Positions 1 through 9,096 of a stretch of DNA of 53,408 bases are shown one piece after another (the first letter of the stretch is position 1; the number at the start of each line of letters is the position of its first letter). Source of the stretch: Halorubrum californiense DSM 19288 (lineage in GTDB: Archaea; Halobacteriota; Halobacteria; Halobacteriales; Haloferacaceae); contig NZ_AOJK01000073.1 of assembly GCF_000336875.1 (NCBI RefSeq), forward strand, positions 1 to 53,408, read 5' to 3'. Both the position numbers and the translations under genes were made by a program. Under the pieces are notes generated by a model. The model did not search any database and was not told the DNA's origin. It saw nothing but the letters and a program-made list of their open reading frames with translations.

Positions 1-397
1 CCACGGTCTCGTGGTCCGCGGTGACCGCGGGGATGCCGAGCGACTTGCAGTTGTCGCGGAAGATTTCGGCGTAGGACTCGCCGACGACGCCGTCGACGCC
101 CCATCGCATCATCGCCTGCGGCGCGTGCTCCCGGGAGGAGCCGCAGCCGAAGTTGGAGTTGACGACCGCGATCGACGCGCCCTCGAAGCGGTTGAGGGGG
201 TGGTCGTTGAACTCCCCGTCCTCGTCGCGCCGGGCGTCGTAGAAGAGGTAGTCCGCCATGTTGTCGAACGTGACCTCCTTCATGAACTGCGCCGGCAGGA
301 TCTGGTCGGTGTCGACGTCGTCGCCCGGGATCGGGACGCCCGTGCCGGAGACCTCGGTGATGTGTTGATCCGTGCCCGCGTTGGCGTCGGGGGCCAT
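1..397 (-). CDS. leuD: 3-isopropylmalate dehydratase small subunit (partial)
   Basis: Small subunit of isopropylmalate isomerase, which with LeuC converts 2-isopropylmalate to 3-isopropylmalate in leucine synthesis. The first 132 codons are present; the C-terminus lies beyond the left edge. The LeuD signature NFGCGSSREHAP is clear, preceded by PGDDVDTDQILPAQF. The ATG at 397-395 overlaps the leuC stop as ATGA, so the two subunits are translationally coupled. No damage is seen in the visible part. Confidence 0.95.
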   Translation of the reverse strand, partial: MAPDANAGTDQHITEVSGTGVPIPGDDVDTDQILPAQFMKEVTFDNMADYLFYDARRDEDGEFNDHPLNRFEGASIAVVNSNFGCGSSREHAPQAMMRWGVDGVVGESYAEIFRDNCKSLGIPAVTADHETV

Positions 398-1857
398 CAG
401 TCGGCCACCTCCTCGACGCCGCCCGCGCCGCCGGTCGGCCCGTCTTCCAGGTAGTCGCGCGCGTCGACGACCTCGCCCTCGACGGCCGCGGCCGCGACCA
501 TCGCGGGGCTCATCAGCACCGTCCGCCCCTCCTTCGAGCCCTGTCGCCCGACGAAGTTGCGGTTCGACGAGGAGGCGCACACCTCGCCGGCGTCGAGCCG
601 GTCGTCGTTCATCGCGAGGCACATCGAGCAGCCGGCGCGCCGCCACTGGAAGCCGGCCTCGATGAACGTCTGGTCGATGCCGCGCGCCTCGCACTGCGCG
701 CGGACCGTCTCCGAGCCGGGCACCGCGAGCGCGCGCACGTCTTCGTCGACGCTGTGGTTCTCCAAGATCCGCGCCGCCTCTTGGAAGTCGGAGAGCCGAC
801 CGTTCGTACAGGTGCCGAGGAAGGCCACGTCGACGTCGTATCCGAGCATCGACTGGCCGGGCTCGACTTCCATGTGGTCGATCGCCTTCTCGGCGGCCTC
901 CCGGTCGGTCCGCTCGTCGAAGTCGTCCGGGTGCGGCACCGGCTCGTCGATCTCGACGACCTGGCCGGGGTTGATCCCCCACGTGACCAGCGGGTCGAGC
1001 CCGTCCGCGTCGACCGTGACCACGTCGTCGTACTCGGCGTCGTCGTCGGAGGCGACCGTCTCCCAGTACGCCTTCCGCTCCTCGAACGCCTCGCCATCGG
1101 GGACGTACTCGCGGCCCCGCAGGTACTCGTAGGTCGTCTCGTCGGGGTTGACGTACCCGGCGCGGGCGCCGCCCTCGATCGACATGTTACAGACGGCGAG
1201 CCGTCCCTCCATGTCGAGCGCCTCGATGGCGGGGCCGCCGTACTCGTACACGTGGCCGACGCCGCCGTCGACGCCGAGGTCCTTGATCACTTTCATGATC
1301 ACGTCCTTCGCGTAGACGCCCTCGCCGAGTTCGCCCTCGACCTCGATCCGACGCACTTTCTGCTTGTCGGCCGCGATGCAGCCGGTCGCGAGCACGTCGC
1401 GGATCTGGCTCGTGCCGATGCCGACGCCGATGGAGCCGAACGCGCCGTGGGTCGCCGTGTGGCTGTCGCCGCACGCGACCGTCATCCCGGGCTGCGAGAG
1501 CCCCAGTTCGGGCGCGACGACGTGGGTGATCCCCTGTTTCCCGGAGTCGAAGCCGAAGAAGGTGATCCCGCTCTCGCTCGTGTTGCGTTCGAGCGCCGAC
1601 AGCATCTCCTCGGCCTGGTCGTCGGCCAGCGGGCGCTCGCGCTTGTCGGCCTCCGTCGGCGCGATGTGGTCGGTGGTCGCGAACGTCTGATCCGGGTACG
1701 CGACGTCGAGGTCGCGCTCGCGGAGCATCCCGAACGCCTGCGGGCTCGTCACCTCGTGGACGAGGTGGAGCCCGATGAACAGCTGGTCCTGTCCGTTCGG
1801 GAGCTCCGTCACCTTGTGTCGCTCCCACACCTTGTCGTACAGCGTCCCCTCGCTCAT
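397..1857 (-). CDS. leuC: 3-isopropylmalate dehydratase large subunit
   Basis: A 486-residue aconitase-family large subunit carrying the [4Fe-4S] cluster that isomerises isopropylmalate. Visible motifs are CGDSHTATHGAFGS (about 129-142), LGTCTNGR with cluster Cys350, and AGCSMCLAMND with Cys410 and Cys413, so all three iron ligands are present. Length is normal for the family. Its ATG overlaps the stop of a 20-codon ORF upstream (ATGA) and its stop overlaps the leuD start. It is the fifth recognised enzyme gene of the leuA-ilvBNC-leuCD cluster. Confidence 0.96.
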   Translation of the reverse strand: MSEGTLYDKVWERHKVTELPNGQDQLFIGLHLVHEVTSPQAFGMLRERDLDVAYPDQTFATTDHIAPTEADKRERPLADDQAEEMLSALERNTSESGITFFGFDSGKQGITHVVAPELGLSQPGMTVACGDSHTATHGAFGSIGVGIGTSQIRDVLATGCIAADKQKVRRIEVEGELGEGVYAKDVIMKVIKDLGVDGGVGHVYEYGGPAIEALDMEGRLAVCNMSIEGGARAGYVNPDETTYEYLRGREYVPDGEAFEERKAYWETVASDDDAEYDDVVTVDADGLDPLVTWGINPGQVVEIDEPVPHPDDFDERTDREAAEKAIDHMEVEPGQSMLGYDVDVAFLGTCTNGRLSDFQEAARILENHSVDEDVRALAVPGSETVRAQCEARGIDQTFIEAGFQWRRAGCSMCLAMNDDRLDAGEVCASSSNRNFVGRQGSKEGRTVLMSPAMVAAAAVEGEVVDARDYLEDGPTGGAGGVEEVAD

Positions 1858-1916
1858 CGGACGTCACCCCGGACCATCGCGCCGTCGGAGGACCGACCGC
1901 TCACCGCTACGCCCAT
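1854..1916 (-). CDS. 20-codon bridging ORF between ilvC and leuC
   Basis: A 20-residue ORF ([20 protein letters not shown]) fills the gap between ilvC and leuC. Its ATG (1916-1914) overlaps the ilvC TGA (1918-1916) by one base, as TGATG in reverse order of reading, and its TGA (1856-1854) overlaps the leuC ATG as ATGA. It therefore chains the two genes into continuous stop-start coupling. I recognise no family. Chance is possible, because stops are rare in GC-rich DNA, but the fit at both ends is notable. It may serve only to carry ribosomes across. Confidence 0.35.
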   Translation of the reverse strand: MGVAVSGRSSDGAMVRGDVR

Positions 1917-2977
1917 CAGGCGGTCACCTCGGCGCTCTCCTCTTCCTCGTCGCCCTCGGCCGACTCCTCCCACGCGAAGAGGCCGCGGAGCTCGTCGCCG
2001 ACGGCCTCGATCTCGTGGTTCTTCTCCGCGTTCCGGAGCTGGGTGTAGGAGGGGCGTCCCGCCTGGTTCTCCGCGATCCACTCGCGGGCGAACTGGCCGT
2101 TCTGGACCTTCTCCAGCACCTCCTCCATGTTCTCACGGGCGTGCTCGTCGACGACGACGTCGCCCTGCGTGAGCCCGCCGTACTCGGCGGTGTCCGAGAC
2201 GGAGTCCCACATCTCGCCGAGCCCGCCCTCGTACATCAGGTCGACGATGAGCTTGAGCTCGTTGAGGCACTCGAAGTACGCCATCTCGGGGGAGTAGCCC
2301 GCGTCGACGAGCGTCTCGTACCCCTGCTTCACGAGCGAGGTGACGCCGCCACAGAGGACGGCCTGCTCGCCGAACAGGTCGGTCTCGGTCTCCTCCCGGA
2401 ACGAGGTCTCGACGACGCCGGCGCGCGTACAGCCGATCGCGGCCGCGTACGCGAGCCCCTCGTCGTGGGCGTCGCCGGTCGCGTCCTGATACACCGCGAG
2501 GAGGCCGGGGGTCCCCTGATCGTTCTCGTAGTTGCGGCGCACGAGGTGGCCCGGCGACTTCGGCGCGACCATCGTCACGTCGACGTCCTCGGGCGGCTGG
2601 ATCTGGTTGTAGTGGATGTTGAACCCGTGCGCGAACTGGAGCGTGTCGCCCGCGTCGAGGTTCGGCTCGATCGCGTTCTCGTACACGTCCGGCTGGACGG
2701 TGTCGGGGACGAGGACGCTCACCACGTCGGCCTCGCTGACCGCGTCTGCGGGAGTCTCCACGCGGAGCCCGTCGCTCTCGGCGGCGCTCCGGGAGGAACT
2801 GCTCTCGCGGAGGCCGACGATCACGTCGACCCCGCTCTCGGAGAGGTTCTGCGCGTGCGCGTGCCCCTGCGAGCCGTAGCCGAGGACGGCCACCGTCTTG
2901 TGGGCGATGGCCTCCTCGTCCGCGTCGTCGTCGTAGTATACTGTCGAATCGAACGTCTGTGTGTCGTCTTCGGTCAT
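1916..2977 (-). CDS. ilvC: Ketol-acid reductoisomerase
   Basis: A 353-residue class I ketol-acid reductoisomerase, which isomerises and reduces acetolactate or acetohydroxybutyrate with NAD(P)H and Mg2+ in valine and isoleucine synthesis. The Rossmann motif [12 protein letters not shown] lies near residues 33-44, followed by [23 protein letters not shown] and the metal-binding segment [20 protein letters not shown] with ELKLIVDL are present. Start is the ATG at 2977; a 43-base gap rich in CA repeats separates it from ilvN upstream. Confidence 0.96.
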   Translation of the reverse strand: MTEDDTQTFDSTVYYDDDADEEAIAHKTVAVLGYGSQGHAHAQNLSESGVDVIVGLRESSSSRSAAESDGLRVETPADAVSEADVVSVLVPDTVQPDVYENAIEPNLDAGDTLQFAHGFNIHYNQIQPPEDVDVTMVAPKSPGHLVRRNYENDQGTPGLLAVYQDATGDAHDEGLAYAAAIGCTRAGVVETSFREETETDLFGEQAVLCGGVTSLVKQGYETLVDAGYSPEMAYFECLNELKLIVDLMYEGGLGEMWDSVSDTAEYGGLTQGDVVVDEHARENMEEVLEKVQNGQFAREWIAENQAGRPSYTQLRNAEKNHEIEAVGDELRGLFAWEESAEGDEEEESAEVTA

Positions 2978-3020
2978 GTGTATCGTGTTGGGTGTGTGTC
3001 CGCGTGCGTGTCTCCGCGCG

Positions 3021-3713
3021 TCAGTCGTCGTGCGTGGTCGGTTCGCCGGCCGTTCCGGGCTTCTCTCCGGGCGCCGTCGGGGTGTCGCCGCGCGCGAGGG
3101 CCGTCGGTCCGGTCCGCGCTATCTCGACGATGCCGAACCGCTCGAAGGCGCCGATCGCGTTGTCGATGCTCGCCTTGTCGCCGGTGAGTTCGACCGTGAT
3201 CGTCTCCGGTCCCGCGTCGACCGTCCGGCCGTCGTACATCTCGGAGACGGCGTGGACCGCGGCGGGGTCGTCGGCCTCGACCTTCAGCAGGACGAGCTCC
3301 GAGGTGACGGCGTCGCCGGCGACCTCGCCCACCGAGATGACCGGCTTCAGCTTCGCCATCTGCTTCTCGATCTGGTCGATGCCGGGGTCCGTCTCCTCGA
3401 CGACCATCGTGATCCGCGAGTGGTCGTCGACGGTCGTCGGCCCGACCGTGAGGCTCTCGATGTTGAACTGGCGGCGGGAGACGAGCCCGGAGACGCGCGC
3501 GAGCACGCCGGGCTCGTCCTCGACGAGCGCCGAGATGACCGCGCGCCGCGACTCGTGTTCGGCCTCGACGACGGGATCGATTCGGATCCCTTCGAGATTC
3601 CGGCGCCCCTCCGGGTGGTCGCGCTCGGCCGGCCCGGGCTGCTCGCCGGGGAGCGGCCGGGAGTCGGCGTCGGGGGTCGTTCGCTCGTCGCCGTCGGCGG
3701 CGTCACCGCTCAT
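3021..3713 (-). CDS. ilvN: Acetolactate synthase small (regulatory) subunit
   Basis: A 230-residue ACT-domain subunit that binds IlvB and normally confers valine feedback control. The ACT core reads [38 protein letters not shown] (given here only as a pattern: [10 protein letters not shown] then FNIESL), around residues 53-90, followed by a second half ending in [10 protein letters not shown]. The acidic N-terminal 45 residues and the loose C-terminal tail are typical halophilic extensions. Its ATG at 3713 overlaps the ilvB stop (ATGA), which supports this start over longer readings. Confidence 0.94.
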   Translation of the reverse strand: MSGDAADGDERTTPDADSRPLPGEQPGPAERDHPEGRRNLEGIRIDPVVEAEHESRRAVISALVEDEPGVLARVSGLVSRRQFNIESLTVGPTTVDDHSRITMVVEETDPGIDQIEKQMAKLKPVISVGEVAGDAVTSELVLLKVEADDPAAVHAVSEMYDGRTVDAGPETITVELTGDKASIDNAIGAFERFGIVEIARTGPTALARGDTPTAPGEKPGTAGEPTTHDD

Positions 3714-5521
3714 AGCTGGTCCTCCGCGGCCGCGAAATTCCCGTTCGCGCCGCCGCTCGGCACCATCGGCAGGACGTTCTCCTCGGGGTCGACGTGGAAG
3801 TCGATCACGGCCGGCCCCTCGTAGTCGAGCGCCTCCTCGACGGCGGGCGCGACCTCGTCGTAGTCGTCGACGCGCAGGCCGAGGGCGCCGAACGCCTCGG
3901 CGAGCTTGTCGAACTCGGGCATCCACGTGTAGTCGGAGGCCATGTGTCGGCCCTCGTAGAAGGCGTCCTGCCACTGGCGGACCATCCCGATGTACTCGTT
4001 GTTGAGCACCGCGATGGTGATGTCCAGCTCCTCGCGAACCGCGACCGACAGCTCCTGCATCGTCATCAGGAAGGAGCCGTCGCCGTCGAAGCACACCACG
4101 TCGCGGTCCGCCTCGCCCATCGTGTCGGCCGCGACGCGCGCGCCGACCGCGGCTGGCACGCCGTACCCCATCGTGCCGAGGCCGTGCGAGGAGACCCACG
4201 TCCGGGGCTCCGAGTACGACCAGAACTGGGAGGCCCACATCTGGTGTTGCCCGACGCCCGTGGTGACGATGGTGTCGTCGTCGGTCGCCTCGTCGAACGC
4301 CTCGACGACGAACTGCGGCTTCAGCGGCTCGTCGTCCGGCGTCGCGTACGTGAGCGGGTACGTCTCCTTCCACTCGGCGCACCGTTCGCGCCACGCCTCG
4401 GTGTCGGGCCCCTCGCGGACCGCCGCGGTCAGCTGGTCCAACACGCGCCCGGCGTCGCCGATGAGCGGGTAGTCGGCGTGGACGTTCTTGCTGATCTCCG
4501 CGGGGTCGATGTCGACGTGGATCACCTCGGCCTCGGGCGCGAACGTGTCGATCCCGCCGGTGAGCCGGTCGTCGAACCGCGTGCCGACCGCGATCAGGCA
4601 GTCGGTGTGGGTGATCGCGAGGTTCGCGTAGCCGGTGCCGTGCATCCCCGCCCACGAGAGGCAGAGGTCGTCGTCCTCGGGGAACGAGCCGATGCCCGGC
4701 ATCGTCGTCGTCACCGGGATCCCGTAGCTCCGAGCGAACGTCCGCGCCTCGGCGCTCGCGTCGGCCTTGATCACGCCGCCCCCGAACAGGCAGACGGGCC
4801 GCTCGGCAGACTCGATGGCGCGCGCCGCCTCCTCGACCGCGTCTTGGTCCGCGTTCGGGTCGGGGTCGGTCCCCGCCGGCGGCGTCGCCGGGCCGGGCGT
4901 CCGGTCCGTCTCGTCCTGCGTCACGTCTTTCGGGAGGTCGACCAGCGTCGGCCCGGGTCGCCCGGCCCGCGACAGTTCGAACGCCTCGCCGACGGTGTCA
5001 CCGACGGTGTCGGCCCCGCCCGCGAAGTAGTTGTGCTTCGTGACGGGACGGGTGACGCCGACCGTGTCGGTCTCCTGGAACGCGTCGTTGCCGACGAACT
5101 CCGTGGGGACCTGTCCGGTCAGCGCCAGCATCGCGTCCGAGTCCATGTCGGCGTCGGCGATGCCCGTGACGAGGTTGGTCGCGCCCGGCCCGGAGGTGGC
5201 CATACAGAGCCCGGGTTCGCCGGCGACGACGCCGTACGCGTCGGCGGCGTGCGCCGCGCCCTGCTCGTGGGCCATCGTCACGTGCCGGATCGAGGAGTCG
5301 TACAAGGCGTCGTAGACGGGCATGATCGCGCCGCCCTGAACGCCGAAGGCGGTCTTCGCGCCCGCGGCTTCGAGGGCGGCGACGACGGACTCGGCGCCGG
5401 TGGAAACGGCTCCGGCGCCCCGTTCCTCGTCCGGGTCGGTCGGCTCGTCGGTCGCGGCCTCGGTCGACGGGTCGTCGGACTCGTCGCCGTCGGATCGCGG
5501 CTGTGCTGCTGTGTCGCTCAT
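3710..5521 (-). CDS. ilvB: Acetolactate synthase large (catalytic) subunit
   Basis: A 603-residue thiamine-diphosphate enzyme that condenses pyruvate with pyruvate or 2-oxobutyrate, the first common step to valine and isoleucine. The cofactor-activating glutamate is E86 in MAHEQGAAHAADAYG. The C-terminal diphosphate/Mg2+ motif is FDGDGSFLMT followed by LNNEYIGMV. The first 40 residues are an acidic extension. No TATA-like box lies at leaderless distance from the ATG, so the mRNA probably has a leader of 100 bases or more starting at the promoters near 5670 and 5773. Confidence 0.95.
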   Translation of the reverse strand: MSDTAAQPRSDGDESDDPSTEAATDEPTDPDEERGAGAVSTGAESVVAALEAAGAKTAFGVQGGAIMPVYDALYDSSIRHVTMAHEQGAAHAADAYGVVAGEPGLCMATSGPGATNLVTGIADADMDSDAMLALTGQVPTEFVGNDAFQETDTVGVTRPVTKHNYFAGGADTVGDTVGEAFELSRAGRPGPTLVDLPKDVTQDETDRTPGPATPPAGTDPDPNADQDAVEEAARAIESAERPVCLFGGGVIKADASAEARTFARSYGIPVTTTMPGIGSFPEDDDLCLSWAGMHGTGYANLAITHTDCLIAVGTRFDDRLTGGIDTFAPEAEVIHVDIDPAEISKNVHADYPLIGDAGRVLDQLTAAVREGPDTEAWRERCAEWKETYPLTYATPDDEPLKPQFVVEAFDEATDDDTIVTTGVGQHQMWASQFWSYSEPRTWVSSHGLGTMGYGVPAAVGARVAADTMGEADRDVVCFDGDGSFLMTMQELSVAVREELDITIAVLNNEYIGMVRQWQDAFYEGRHMASDYTWMPEFDKLAEAFGALGLRVDDYDEVAPAVEEALDYEGPAVIDFHVDPEENVLPMVPSGGANGNFAAAEDQL

Positions 5522-5660
5522 TGTCGTGGTGGGTGTGGCATCTGGCGGATTGTCGTGTCGGTCGCTGCAAACGCGGGACGAACGGGAGAACCCTCCGTGC
5601 GTGGGAAACAGCCCGGACGCCGGCGTTCGGCGGTGCGTCGAGTCGGTGAGGAAAGGGTAG
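5522..5660 (-). other. ilvB leader region with a 7-codon ORF
   Basis: Probable 5' untranslated leader of the ilvBNC-leuCD transcript. It contains a seven-codon ORF (MPHPPRQ, 5541-5518) whose TGA overlaps the ilvB ATG as ATGA. The peptide has no Ile, Leu or Val, so it does not look like a classical attenuator peptide. A perfect 10-base palindrome ACGCCGGCGT lies in the middle of the leader. No longer gene is credible here. Confidence 0.35.
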
Positions 5661-5682
5661 TGTAGGGGGTTATACCCCTACA
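5661..5682 (-). promoter_or_regulatory. Palindromic operator overlapping an ilvB promoter TATA box
   Basis: Perfect 8-base inverted repeat TGTAGGGG (5661-5668) and CCCCTACA (5675-5682) around a 6-base spacer GTTATA. Read on the minus strand the centre is a TATA-like GGTATAAC. Transcription from it would start near 5645, about 120 bases before ilvB. The overlap suggests a repressor that blocks TBP; which regulator is unknown. Confidence 0.5.
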
Positions 5683-5769
5683 ATGATCGGCGCGACGGCT
5701 CCCGGGACGCTCGCGCGCGCCGCGGCCGTGGTGTGCCGTCGCATCTCGCCCGGAGCAACGCGGCCGGGG

Positions 5770-5777
5770 TATAAATT
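5770..5777 (-). promoter_or_regulatory. Second, distal TATA-like box upstream of ilvB
   Basis: Minus-strand AATTTATA followed by CCCC, a good haloarchaeal TATA-like element, about 250 bases before ilvB. Its start site would lie near 5745. It may be a tandem promoter with the palindromic one at 5661-5682. The rest of 5683-5903 holds no gene I can support. Confidence 0.35.
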
Positions 5778-5852
5778 CCTGTCGGGCCGCGCGCCGCGCC
5801 GCGCGGCGACGCACGCCGCGGGGTCGACGCGCTCCCCGGTCGGCGTTCTCCC

Positions 5853-5872
5853 GCGACCGCCCTCGCGGTCGC
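5853..5872 (-). terminator. GC hairpin downstream of leuA
   Basis: Perfect 8-base stem GCGACCGC (5853-5860) and GCGGTCGC (5865-5872) with loop CCTC, 32 bases beyond the leuA stop. There is no T-tract, so it may stabilise or pause rather than terminate. Confidence 0.3.
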
Positions 5873-5903
5873 TCGGGGGGCGCTCCGGTCGGGGAGGGGG
5901 TCA

Positions 5904-7125
<1,222 letters not shown>

Positions 7126-7147
7126 CGATTCACGACAAGGCGGTCGG

Positions 7148-7156
7148 GTACTTAAC
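7148..7156 (-). promoter_or_regulatory. leuA TATA-like box
   Basis: Minus-strand GTTAAGTAC centred 27 bases before ATG 7125, with an A/C-rich BRE-like CCAAACC just upstream. This is the spacing of a leaderless haloarchaeal promoter. It supports 7125 as the true leuA start and hence the frameshift. Confidence 0.55.
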
Positions 7157-7233
7157 GGTTTGGACGATCGCAAAATCGGAGCGGACCGGCAGTTCCGCGC
7201 GTCGCGTGGCGTGAACGGAAAAACGCCCGACAG

Positions 7234-7280
7234 CACCGGGATCTATACACCTTAAGGAGATTATACACACACCGGGGATC
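7234..7280. promoter_or_regulatory. Repeated TATACAC/CACCGGGATC elements upstream of leuA
   Basis: Direct repeats CACCGGGATC (7234-7243) and CACCGGGGATC (7270-7280) flank two copies of TATACAC (7244-7250 and 7262-7268) spaced 18 bases apart. They lie 110-155 bases upstream of the leuA start, with another AT-rich stretch near 7308-7315. They may be regulator sites or an upstream promoter. No gene is seen between 7126 and 7387. Confidence 0.3.
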
Positions 7281-7387
7281 GGACGCGTATTCCGATCCGG
7301 AACACGGTTAATAAGTCGAATCGACGTTCGTTTCGTTCGGACGCCGGCCAGCGCGCGGTGCGTGGCAGCTATCCGCATCGTCGGAGC

Positions 7388-7502
7388 GCGGACCACACTA
7401 CCACCGGAACGCAGACCGCGCTACCGCTCTGGCACAGACCGCGCTACCGCTCGGGCACAGACCGCGCTACCGCCCGGGCACGGACCGCGCTACCGCCCGA
7501 GC
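7388..7502. repeat. Five tandem 23-base repeats overlapping the 3' end of an ABC ATPase gene
   Basis: Units at 7388-7410, 7411-7433, 7434-7456, 7457-7479 and 7480-7502. The inner three are nearly identical (core ACCGCGCTACCGC); the outermost at 7388 is the most diverged. The last unit contains the stop codon and final codons of the ATPase gene (stop at 7490-7492, CTA on the plus strand), so the array looks like serial duplication of that gene's 3' end. There are no spacers, so it is not CRISPR. Confidence 0.8.
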
Positions 7503-8242
7503 ACCGCCGTCACTTCGCGTCGGAGCGCAACCAGTTCGGTGTCCGCCCGCTCGCGGGGGCGGTCGATGTCGACGTCGACGACCGACTCCACCGTGCCGGG
7601 CTGGCCGCCGAGGACGACGACGCGGTCCGCCAGGTAGACGGCCTCCTCGACGTCGTGGGTGACGAGGACGACGGTGGTGCCGCGCGCCTCCCACACGTCG
7701 AGCAGGTGGTCCTGCTGGTCCGCCTTCGTCAGCCGGTCGAGCGCCGAGAACGGCTCGTCGAGTAGCAGCACCGAGGGGTTATACGCCAGCCCGCGCGCGA
7801 GCGACACGCGCTGGGCCATCCCGCCGGAGAGCTCGTCCGGATGGCTGTCGGCGAACCCGCCGAGCCCGACGGTTTCGATCAGGTCGTCGACGCGCTCGCG
7901 GGCCGCCGGGGCGTCCGGATCGACGTCGGCCGGAAGCCCGACCGCAATGTTCTCGCGCACGTCCGCCCAGTCGAGCAGCCGCGGCTCCTGGAACACCATC
8001 CCGACGGCGTCGCTGCCGCCGTCGCAGACGTCGGTCCCGTCGACCGCGACGCGCCCGCCGAACTCCGCTTCGAGCCCCGAGAGCACGCGCAGCAGCGTCG
8101 ACTTGCCGCAGCCCGACGGGCCGACGACCGCGACGAATTCGCCGTCCGCGACCGCGAGGTCGACGCCGTCGAGCGCGACCGTGTCGTCGTACCGCTTCCG
8201 GAGGTCGTCGACCGCGAGGACGGGGTCAGCGCCCGACGACAC
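7490..8242 (-). CDS. ABC transporter ATPase, sulfonate/taurine/nitrate type
   Basis: A 250-residue ATP-binding subunit of the SsuB/TauB/NrtD group that powers import. Walker A is GPSGCGKST, the Q-loop is FQEPRLLDW, the signature is LSGGMAQRVSLARGL, Walker B is VLLLDEPFSALD and the H-loop is VTHDVEEAV. It starts at GTG 8242 and overlaps the permease gene by 17 bases, so it is the last gene of a binding protein-permease-ATPase operon. Substrate cannot be read from the ATPase. Its 3' end is embedded in a 23-base tandem repeat. Confidence 0.9.
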   Translation of the reverse strand: MSSGADPVLAVDDLRKRYDDTVALDGVDLAVADGEFVAVVGPSGCGKSTLLRVLSGLEAEFGGRVAVDGTDVCDGGSDAVGMVFQEPRLLDWADVRENIAVGLPADVDPDAPAARERVDDLIETVGLGGFADSHPDELSGGMAQRVSLARGLAYNPSVLLLDEPFSALDRLTKADQQDHLLDVWEARGTTVVLVTHDVEEAVYLADRVVVLGGQPGTVESVVDVDIDRPRERADTELVALRREVTAVLGR

Positions 8243-9095
8243 GGTCTCTCACCTCCTTCACCGCGACGTCCGAGCAGTTGCCGAGGAAGGCGAACAGCAG
8301 GATCGATCCCACGATGATGTCGGGCCGCGCGAGGGTCCGCCCGTCGCTGAGCAGGAACCCGATCCCCTGACTCGCCGCGATCAGCTCGGCGGCGACGACG
8401 AACATCCACGCCAGCCCGACGCCGCCGCGGATCCCGACGAGCAGATCGGGGAGCGCGGCCGGGAACACGACCCGGCGCAGCGACTCGACGCGCCCGAGGT
8501 CGTACACCTCGGCGACCTCCAGCAGTTCCTCGTCGACCGCCGCGATGCCGGTCGAGAGGTTGAGGTACACCGGGAAGAACGAGCCGACGGCGATGAGCAG
8601 CACCTTCGCGCTCTCGCCGATGCCGAACCAGAGGAGGAACAGCGGCACCCACGCCAGCGACGGGATGTTCTTCAGGCTCTGGAGCAGGGGGTCGAGCAGG
8701 TCGCTCGCCGTCCGCGAGAGCCCCGTAGCCGTCCCGAAGACGGTCCCGACGGCGATCCCGAGGCCGGCGCCGAGAACGACGCGCTGGACCGTGATCGCGA
8801 CGTGGCCCCACAGCTCGCCGGAGGCGCCCATCCCGTACAGCGTCTCCGCCACCCGCAGCGGGGTCGGCAGCTGGTACGCCGGGATGGTGCCGGTCGCAAC
8901 GATGAGGTGCCAGACGACGACGACCGCGGCAGGGACGAGCAGCCCGAGCAGGGGGCGGAACCGACTCGCGGCGGGGAGGGGCACCGGGCCGAGGCTGTGC
9001 GACTCGGCGTTGCCGGCCGACCCGCCCGCCGTCGACCCGCGGCCGGAGTCGGACTCGCGGGAGACGTCCGACTCCCGGCGGGTGTCGGCGGCCAT
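8226..9095 (-). CDS. ABC transporter permease, SsuC/TauC type
   Basis: A 289-residue inner-membrane permease. The first 45 residues are acidic and low in complexity. Several membrane segments follow (for example LLGLLVPAAVVVVWHLIVA and VLGAGLGIAVGTVFGTATG). The EAA coupling loop is EELLEVAEVYDLGRVESLRRVVFP in pattern, near residues 190-215, where the ATPase would dock. It starts one base after the binding-protein stop, which indicates co-transcription. Confidence 0.9.
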   Translation of the reverse strand: MAADTRRESDVSRESDSGRGSTAGGSAGNAESHSLGPVPLPAASRFRPLLGLLVPAAVVVVWHLIVATGTIPAYQLPTPLRVAETLYGMGASGELWGHVAITVQRVVLGAGLGIAVGTVFGTATGLSRTASDLLDPLLQSLKNIPSLAWVPLFLLWFGIGESAKVLLIAVGSFFPVYLNLSTGIAAVDEELLEVAEVYDLGRVESLRRVVFPAALPDLLVGIRGGVGLAWMFVVAAELIAASQGIGFLLSDGRTLARPDIIVGSILLFAFLGNCSDVAVKEVRDRVVGR

Positions 9096-9096
9096 C

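Noticed and set aside
3794-5665. A 620-codon plus-strand frame opposite ilvB
   Set aside because: Antisense shadow. IlvB motifs on the minus strand are complete.
7388-7502. Repeat array considered as a CRISPR
   Set aside because: The units are directly adjacent with no spacers, lack a leader and no cas genes are near.
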